A DNA stretch of 64,000 nucleotides from Nannocystis punicea. GTDB lineage: Bacteria > Myxococcota_A > Polyangia > Nannocystales > Nannocystaceae. Below, piece after piece: positions 59,143-64,000 of the stretch. Each line of letters begins with the position of its first letter. Position 1 is the stretch's first letter. Made by a program: the position numbers and the translations under genes. Where the stretch lies: the NCBI RefSeq assembly GCF_026965555.1, contig NZ_CP114040.1:1736001-1800000 (forward strand), written 5' to 3'. Under the pieces are notes generated by a model. The model worked only from the letters and a program-made list of their open reading frames with translations. It did no database searches and was not told the DNA's origin.

Positions 59143-60840
59143 GTGACAGTCACTTCGTCACATCGGGTCGGCACCGTCGTCGCCGGCCGCTACCAGCTGC
59201 GCGAGTCCCTCGGAGGCGGGGGAGTCGGGCAGGTGTTCCGCGCCTGGGACACCCAGGGCCAGCGAGCCGTCGCGCTCAAGGTCCTGGAGGCCGGGCGCGC
59301 CGGCGACGACGCGCTCGACCGCTACGCCAAGTTGGTCGCCACTGCCGGTCGCGCCGGCCACTCCGGGCTCGTGCTGCCGCGCGGGCTCGGGCTGGCCTCG
59401 CGCAACCCGCCGATCGTGGTGATGGATTCGCTGACCGGCGACGACGTCGGCAAGCTGCGCGCGCGCCTCGGCCGGATGCCGTGGATGCGCGCGCTCGAGC
59501 TGTGCGGTCAGACGGCGGAGATCCTCCACGCGGTCTATTCGAGCACGCGGACAGCACACCGCGACCTCAAGCCGAGCAACATCTTCGTCACGGACCGCGG
59601 CGAGGTGCGCATCCTCGACTACGCGACCGCCGAGCTGGAGATCGTCTCGAGCGACAGCACGCGCGTCGACTCGGCGCTCGGCACCGTCGACTACCGCGCG
59701 CCCGAGCAGCTCGAGGGCCGGCCGACCGACGAGCGTACCGACGTGTTCTCGCTCGGGGTCGTGCTGTTCTCGCTGGTCAGCGGCCAGCTGCCGTTCCAGG
59801 GCCAGTCGTACTACGAGATCGCCCGCAAGATCCTGGGCGAGCCGCCGCCGAAGTTCGCCGATCTGGCGAGCGACGCCGGCGTGCCGGTCGGGGTCGAGGG
59901 CCTCATCCGTCGCGCGCTCGGCAAGCAGCCCGACGAGCGCTTCGCCGATCTCAAGGCGATGGCCGACGCGATCGCCCACGTGCGCCGCTTCCCCGGCGTC
60001 ACTCCCGGCGCGCCGGTGACCGCCGCGGGGACGATGATCGAGGTCCGCGGCCAGACGCCGCGCCCGTCGGGCACCGTCACCGAGGAGGACGACGAGGACG
60101 ACACGACGACCACGTTGATGCCGACCAAGCGGCCCGGCCGCACCGGCGCCAACCTGCTGCTGCAGAGGCCGAGCGTGCCGCAGAAGCAGGCGACGATGCC
60201 GCCGGCCGAGCGCACGGTCATCGCGCCGAGCATGTCCCCGAGGACAGGTACCACGGGGCCCAACAACAACCTCGCCACGCTGCGCCCGGTGAGCGCGACG
60301 GTGGTCGACCCGCAGGCGCCGGGGCGCACGATCGTGGCGCCGACCACCGGGGCCGGGCGCACCGTCGTGGCGCCGACCACCGGCGCGGGCGACGAGGCGC
60401 CGGTCGACCGCACGGTCGTGTTCCGCACCGACAGCCACCCGGCGGTCGGCAGCGGCGGCACGGTCGTGCTCGGGCAGGCCAAGTCGCCGCCGCCGAGCGA
60501 GTCGACGATGATCCTGCCCGACCCGTCGGCGCAGCGCGGCGAGTCGACGATGATCCTGTCCGACCAGGGCGGGGCGCCGGCGCGGCAGGACACGACGATG
60601 ATCCTGCCCGACCCGAACATCCCGCAGGGCGAGACGACGATGGCGCTGCCCGACGCGGCCTCCGCGGTCTCGTCGCGCGCGCGCCCGGCAGAGGCCACCA
60701 TGGCCCTCGACGGCGCGACCGCTGCGGCGGTGGCCAAGAAGCCGGCCGAGTGGTCGCTGCAGAAGACGCTCATCGTCGTCAACGTCGCCTGCGGCCTGCT
60801 CATCCTGATCGGCCTGCTGGTCATGCTGCTGGCCAGCTGA
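59143..60840 (+). CDS. T6SS-linked Ser/Thr kinase with Thr-motif linker
   Basis: GTG 59143 lies 4 nt after the tssC stop; 565 residues. Kinase domain (17-280): GGGGVGQVFRAWD, VALKVLEAG lysine, HRDLKPSN, but DFG is replaced by DYA (ILDYATAEL), then TVDYRAPEQLEG. The long linker (300-535) holds repeated Thr motifs: RTVIAPSMSP, RTIVAPTTGAG, RTVVAPTTGAG, STMILPDPS, STMILSDQ, TTMILPDPN and TTMALPDA. One C-terminal membrane helix near 542-563 anchors it. FHA domains read pThr motifs, and the next gene encodes one. In P. aeruginosa, PpkA and Fha1 control T6SS assembly similarly. One dispersed palindrome lies in the linker. Activity is not assured because of DYA. Confidence 0.85.
   Translation: MTVTSSHRVGTVVAGRYQLRESLGGGGVGQVFRAWDTQGQRAVALKVLEAGRAGDDALDRYAKLVATAGRAGHSGLVLPRGLGLASRNPPIVVMDSLTGDDVGKLRARLGRMPWMRALELCGQTAEILHAVYSSTRTAHRDLKPSNIFVTDRGEVRILDYATAELEIVSSDSTRVDSALGTVDYRAPEQLEGRPTDERTDVFSLGVVLFSLVSGQLPFQGQSYYEIARKILGEPPPKFADLASDAGVPVGVEGLIRRALGKQPDERFADLKAMADAIAHVRRFPGVTPGAPVTAAGTMIEVRGQTPRPSGTVTEEDDEDDTTTTLMPTKRPGRTGANLLLQRPSVPQKQATMPPAERTVIAPSMSPRTGTTGPNNNLATLRPVSATVVDPQAPGRTIVAPTTGAGRTVVAPTTGAGDEAPVDRTVVFRTDSHPAVGSGGTVVLGQAKSPPPSESTMILPDPSAQRGESTMILSDQGGAPARQDTTMILPDPNIPQGETTMALPDAASAVSSRARPAEATMALDGATAAAVAKKPAEWSLQKTLIVVNVACGLLILIGLLVMLLAS
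60231..60248. repeat. Dispersed palindrome in frame in the kinase linker
   Basis: CATGTCCCCGAGGACAGG is read as MSPRT in the kinase linker and is nearly symmetric. Confidence 0.6.
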
Positions 60841-60853
60841 AGGAGAGGACGCG

Positions 60854-62146
60854 GTGGCCGACGGACCTGTCTTCAAGGTCATCTCACCGGACGGTGACGA
60901 GCGCCGGGTCGCCTTCAAGGGCCCGGAGATGCAGCTCGGCAGCAGCGTCGACTCCAGCCTCGTCCTCGGCGGCCACGGCGTGTCCGGCAAGCACTGCCGG
61001 ATCTCCATGCGGGGCGACAAGCTCATCGTCACCGACCGCGGCTCGCGCAACGGCACCTATATCAACTCGCGCCGCTGCGTCGAGCCGACCGAGTTCGGCC
61101 CCGGCGACCGCCTCAGCGTCGGCGCCTACGTGCTCGAGATCTCCGACGACGACCGCGACCGGAAGCTCGAGCAGAAGCTGAAGTTCGAGCCGGTCGCGCT
61201 GGCCCGCGGCGAGGACGAGCAGCGGGCCGGGGAGCAGCGCCGGCTGGCCCGCTACGCCCGCGAGTGGGTCGACCACGGGCGGGCGCGCCGGCTGCTGCTG
61301 CACGGCCGCGACCTGGCGCTGGCAGAGGGCTGGATGGCCGTGCCGGCGCAGCGGGCCGAGGTCGAGGCCGAGCCGTTGCTGCGCGAGTTCGTCGGCGCGA
61401 GCATGCGGGCGCACATGATCCGCCGGGCCGTCGGGTTCACGACCGCGGGCGTGCTGCTCGGCGCGCTGATGATCTTCCTGTTCAAGCGCCCCGAGGCGAC
61501 GCAGCCCGAGCCGACCGCGCCGCCGCCGTCGCCGGTCGAAGATCAGGTGGTCGAAAGGACAGGTCCTTCGGGACCGAGCGCGCGCGAGGAGTGGATCGAG
61601 CACCAGGTCAGCCCGGGCGAGACGTTCGAGGACATCGCCCGCTACTACGAGGTGTCGCCGGTGCTGCTGCAGCAGTGGAACGGCGGGGTGACGACGCTGG
61701 TGCCGGAGATGCAGCTCAAGGTCCGCACGACGCGTCCGCCGCGGCCGCCGCTGGTGCAGGAGTACTACACCGTCGGCGAGGGCGAGGACTGGCTGGCGGT
61801 GGCCAACCTGTACAGCACCAGCGTCGACAAGCTGCGCCAGTTCAACCCGAAGACGCCCGACCGGCTCAAGGGCGGCGAGGAGCTGACGCTGTGGATCGAC
61901 GCCGGTCAGTTCGGGGCCAAGACGCCGAACCCCGACGACCTGCCGATCTTCATCGTCCCCTCGGGCGCGAGCTCGGTCGGCGGCGTGACCAGCGGGACGC
62001 TCGTCAATCCGGTCCAGCTGCTGCCGTCGCAGCTGGCCGACGTCCGCTGCGCCTCGCACGCCTACGCGACCAACCACACGCTGTCGCAACTGCTGCGCGG
62101 GATCTCCGAGTTCCGCGCCCAGGGCTTCACCATCATCAGGTCATGA
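60854..62146 (+). CDS. FHA-TM-LysM-LysM protein with start of an M74 peptidase domain
   Basis: GTG 60854 follows GGAGAGGA. The 430-residue protein has an FHA domain at about 20-95 (MQLGSSVDSSLVLGGHGVSG, HCRISMRG, TDRGSRNGTYIN; the RNGTxIN loop is intact). Next come a linker and a membrane helix at 195-215 (AVGFTTAGVLLGALMIFLFK). Outside it lie two LysM repeats (WIEHQVSPGETFEDIARYYE; YYTVGEGEDWLAVANLYSTS). The frame then enters a MepA-like region (SHAYATNHTLSQLLRGISEF) and stops at 62146, inside that domain. So an intracellular pThr reader is joined to periplasmic peptidoglycan binding. It is 13 nt after the kinase. A palindromic element is at 61556. Confidence 0.85.
   Translation: MADGPVFKVISPDGDERRVAFKGPEMQLGSSVDSSLVLGGHGVSGKHCRISMRGDKLIVTDRGSRNGTYINSRRCVEPTEFGPGDRLSVGAYVLEISDDDRDRKLEQKLKFEPVALARGEDEQRAGEQRRLARYAREWVDHGRARRLLLHGRDLALAEGWMAVPAQRAEVEAEPLLREFVGASMRAHMIRRAVGFTTAGVLLGALMIFLFKRPEATQPEPTAPPPSPVEDQVVERTGPSGPSAREEWIEHQVSPGETFEDIARYYEVSPVLLQQWNGGVTTLVPEMQLKVRTTRPPRPPLVQEYYTVGEGEDWLAVANLYSTSVDKLRQFNPKTPDRLKGGEELTLWIDAGQFGAKTPNPDDLPIFIVPSGASSVGGVTSGTLVNPVQLLPSQLADVRCASHAYATNHTLSQLLRGISEFRAQGFTIIRS
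61556..61575. repeat. Degenerate dispersed element in frame
   Basis: AGGACAGGTCCTTCGGGACC is translated in the linker between the FHA membrane helix and LysM. Confidence 0.4.
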
Positions 62147-62574
62147 TCGCCGACCTCAGCCTCAAGGACGGCGGCGGCTACGGGCGTCACAAGTCCCATC
62201 AGTCAGGTCGCGACGCCGACATCTGGCTGCAGGTGAAGCGCAAGCGCTACCTCGACGGCTGCAAGAACTGCAGCACCACGAGCTGCCGGCCCGAGCCCGA
62301 GGAGGTCGACTGGCGCACGACGTGGCGGTTCATCCGCGCGCTGTACTCGACCGGGGCGATCCAGGAGATCTTCCTGTCGCACTGGCTGCAAGAGGAGCTG
62401 CACAAGGCGGCGGTCGCCGAGGGCGAGAGCCCGGCCGAGCTGAAGAAGCTGATCCAGTGGCCGCGGCCCAAGGGCACGCCCGCGCTGGTGATGCACTCCG
62501 ACGGGCACATCCATCACATCCACGTCCGCTTCAAGTGCGACCCGACCGACACCGCGTGCAGCAACGCGAAGTGA
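62143..62574 (+). CDS. M74 (MepA-like) murein endopeptidase part in the next frame
   Basis: An ATG at 62143 overlaps the stop of the FHA-LysM gene (ATGA), giving 143 residues: MIADLSLKDGGGYGRHKSHQ, SGRDADIWLQ, then HSDGHIHHIHVRFKC. These are the two zinc-binding blocks of M74 (HxxSHQxGxDxDIW and HxHVR). The first strand and helix of the domain lie in the preceding frame, so a single added base near 62140 would give one continuous FHA-TM-LysM2-M74 protein. Alternatives are translational coupling of a split enzyme, a programmed shift, or a consensus error. MepA cleaves D-Ala-meso-DAP cross-links. Confidence 0.75.
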   Translation: MIADLSLKDGGGYGRHKSHQSGRDADIWLQVKRKRYLDGCKNCSTTSCRPEPEEVDWRTTWRFIRALYSTGAIQEIFLSHWLQEELHKAAVAEGESPAELKKLIQWPRPKGTPALVMHSDGHIHHIHVRFKCDPTDTACSNAK

Positions 62575-62692
62575 TCCGGCGCCGCGCCCGCGCAGCGCGG
62601 CCGCCGGGCGAGCCGCGGCGCGAGAAGTGACGCTCGCTACGGGCTCCGGCACGCGTCCCGGCGCGCGCGCGGCCGGGTGTTACGAGACGCGC

Positions 62693-63433
62693 ATGAGCGA
62701 GAGAAACCCAAGGACGGCGATCGTGACCGGGGCGTCGCGGGGCATCGGCGCGGCGGTGGCGACGCGGCTGGCGGCCGACGGCTTTCAGGTGGTCCTCAAC
62801 TACTCGAGCGACCCGACGCCGGCGGAGGCGCTCGCGCGCCAGCTCGAGCACGCGGGCCGCCGCGCGCTGCCGGTGAAGGCCGACGTCTCCGACCCGCAGG
62901 CGGTGCGCTACCTGTTCGACGCGGCCGAGGCGACCTTCGGCGGGACCGACGTGCTGATCAACAACGCCGGCGTGATGGCGATGACGAGCATCGCCGAGAC
63001 CGACGACGCCACCTTCACCCGCCAGGTCGAGGTCAACCTCCGCGGCACCTTCAACACGCTGCGCGAGGCCAGCACGCGCCTGCGCGCCGGCGGCCGGATC
63101 GTCAACTTCTCGTCGAGCACCGTCGGCCTGCGCCAGCCGCTCTACGGCGTCTACGTCGCCACCAAGGCGGCCGTCGAGGCGCTCACCAGCGTGCTCGCCA
63201 AGGAGCTCCGCGGCCGATCGATCACAGTCAACGCGATCGCGCCCGGACCGACCGCCACCGACCTGTTCTTCCAGGGCAAGTCGCAGGAGATGATCGATCG
63301 CGCGACGCTGGCGACGCCGCTCGGGCGCCTCGGCCACCCCGAGGACATCGCCGCCGCGGTGGCCTTCCTCGTCGGCCCCGACGGCGGGTGGATCAACGGC
63401 CAGACGCTGCGCGCCAACGGCGGGCTCGTGTGA
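62693..63433 (+). CDS. SDR-family oxidoreductase (FabG-like)
   Basis: ATG 62693 gives 246 residues. The Rossmann motif TGASRGIG is at 12-19, NNAGVMAM near 90, catalytic Ser in VNFSSST, the YxxxK pair in YGVYVATKAA, then NAIAPGPTATDLF and the end GGWINGQTLRANGGLV. Typical of 3-oxoacyl-ACP reductase-like SDRs acting on small ketones with NAD(P)H. The substrate is unknown. It starts about 120 nt after the M74 part and ends at a hairpin shared with the WD40 gene; it may be unrelated to the T6SS. Confidence 0.9.
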   Translation: MSERNPRTAIVTGASRGIGAAVATRLAADGFQVVLNYSSDPTPAEALARQLEHAGRRALPVKADVSDPQAVRYLFDAAEATFGGTDVLINNAGVMAMTSIAETDDATFTRQVEVNLRGTFNTLREASTRLRAGGRIVNFSSSTVGLRQPLYGVYVATKAAVEALTSVLAKELRGRSITVNAIAPGPTATDLFFQGKSQEMIDRATLATPLGRLGHPEDIAAAVAFLVGPDGGWINGQTLRANGGLV

Positions 63434-63439
63434 GCCCGC
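63420..63439. terminator. Hairpin between convergent SDR and WD40 genes
   Basis: GCGGGCTC and GAGCCCGC pair around a GTGT loop. The stop codon of the SDR gene is in the loop-right arm region. Confidence 0.55.
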
Positions 63440-63451
63440 GAGCCCGAGCGA

Positions 63452-64000
63452 CTACTTGCCCTCGCACAGCGGCTCGACCGGCTCGCCCGGGTAGAGCGAG
63501 CTCCACTCGTCGTCGCTGAAGTCGCGGCCGACGGTGCGGCAGGCCAGCGCGATCAGGAGGTCGTGCTTGAGCGGCCAGACGCGGAGCGCCCCGTCGGCGC
63601 CGCCGCTGACGAGGATGCGGCCGGTGCCGTCGACACGCATGGCGGTGACGGGGCCGGCGTGGCCGGTGAGGGGGATCGATCGCACGTCGCCGCCGCGGCT
63701 GAGGTCGTCGACGAGCCACAGGCGCAAGGTCTTGTCGGCGCTGGCGGACACCAGGAGCTCGCTGCCTGGCTCGAAGAACAGGGCGGTGATGGCCGTCTCG
63801 TGACCCTTGAGCGGCTTGCTCCGCTCGGTCATGTTCTTGAGGTCGGTCATGTTGATGACGCCGTCGTCGCTGCCGGTGGCCAGCCAGCGCTTGTCGGGGC
63901 TGAACGCTGCGGCGCGCACGCGCGAGTCGTGGGCCACCGCGGAGCGCTCGGGCATCTCGGCGGTCTTGCCCTTGTCGACGGTGCGGAGGATCGCGCGGGC
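63452..64000 (-). CDS. WD40-repeat protein, 5' part outside the window
   Basis: The frame stays open to the window edge, so only the last 182 residues are seen. At least three WD repeats are visible: AHDSRVRAAAFSPDKRWLAT, GHETAITALFFEPGSELLVS with TLRLWLVD, and GHAGPVTAMRVDG with ALRVWPL. The tail RTVGRDFSDDEWSSLYPGEP is typical of the C-terminus of kinase-WD40 or WD40-only proteins of myxobacteria. A kinase domain could lie upstream outside the window. Confidence 0.85.
   Translation of the reverse strand, partial: ARAILRTVDKGKTAEMPERSAVAHDSRVRAAAFSPDKRWLATGSDDGVINMTDLKNMTERSKPLKGHETAITALFFEPGSELLVSASADKTLRLWLVDDLSRGGDVRSIPLTGHAGPVTAMRVDGTGRILVSGGADGALRVWPLKHDLLIALACRTVGRDFSDDEWSSLYPGEPVEPLCEGK

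Overview
The window is very GC-rich and reads like a chromosome segment from a predatory myxobacterium, most likely of the Nannocystis type (Polyangia, Nannocystaceae). The support is indirect: many lipoproteins whose lipobox is followed by a long Thr/Ser/Gly linker, three Hanks-type Ser/Thr kinases, Cys-rich DUF4215-type repeats fused to RCC1 blades, paired DUF1552/DUF1592 genes, and a sigma factor overlapping a FecR/TPR-like partner. No rRNA, tRNA, CRISPR array, integrase or transposase gene was seen.

Layout. 1-7029 is the left arm of a type VI secretion (T6SS) locus: tssM (5' end outside the window), an unusual second tssC paralogue, and a tssA carrying two ImpA_N domains. 7.1-13.6 kb holds a small frameshifted gene, a Ser/Thr kinase with a TonB-C-like tail, a VWA lipoprotein, a TPR membrane protein and two unknown proteins. 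13.7-32 kb is dominated by secreted lipoproteins (beta-propellers, TSP3 repeats, two paralogous lipoproteins of which one is frameshifted, and a Kazal/DUF4215/RCC1 giant) plus a kinase-TPR protein. 32.5-39.7 kb holds a Tat-exported DUF1552 protein, a DUF1588/1592-type lipoprotein, a CBM2-like lipoprotein, an outer-membrane barrel followed by a 92-bp tandem array, and an ECF sigma factor with its FecR/TPR partner. 39.9-44.2 kb holds regulators and small enzymes (XRE/SnoaL, LysR/pcaD). 44.5-53.4 kb holds more lipoproteins, a PP2C phosphatase, a SIMPL protein and a lipoprotein with an S74 chaperone-like domain. 53.5-62.6 kb is the right arm of the T6SS locus: clpV and hcp on the minus strand, then tssB, tssC, a kinase, and an FHA-TM-LysM-LysM protein whose C-terminal M74 (MepA-like) peptidase lies in the next frame. 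The window ends with an SDR enzyme and a partial WD40 protein.

How it may work together. TssB/TssC, Hcp, TssM, TssA and ClpV supply sheath, tube, membrane-complex, cap and recycling parts. The kinase next to tssC has a linker full of repeated Thr motifs. The next gene combines a pThr-binding FHA domain with a transmembrane helix, two peptidoglycan-binding LysM repeats and a peptidoglycan endopeptidase domain. My main inference is a phospho-controlled, inner-membrane-anchored cell-wall hydrolase that locally opens peptidoglycan for T6SS assembly. The PP2C phosphatase 2.3 kb from clpV could be the opposing enzyme.

At sequence level the most unusual item is a dispersed family of short imperfect palindromes, roughly CATGTCC-N-GGACA(T/G)G, found between genes and also in frame inside disordered linkers. 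Three reading-frame breaks (near 7306, 27716 and 62140) are each repaired by one added base, so consensus errors must be excluded before calling them biological.
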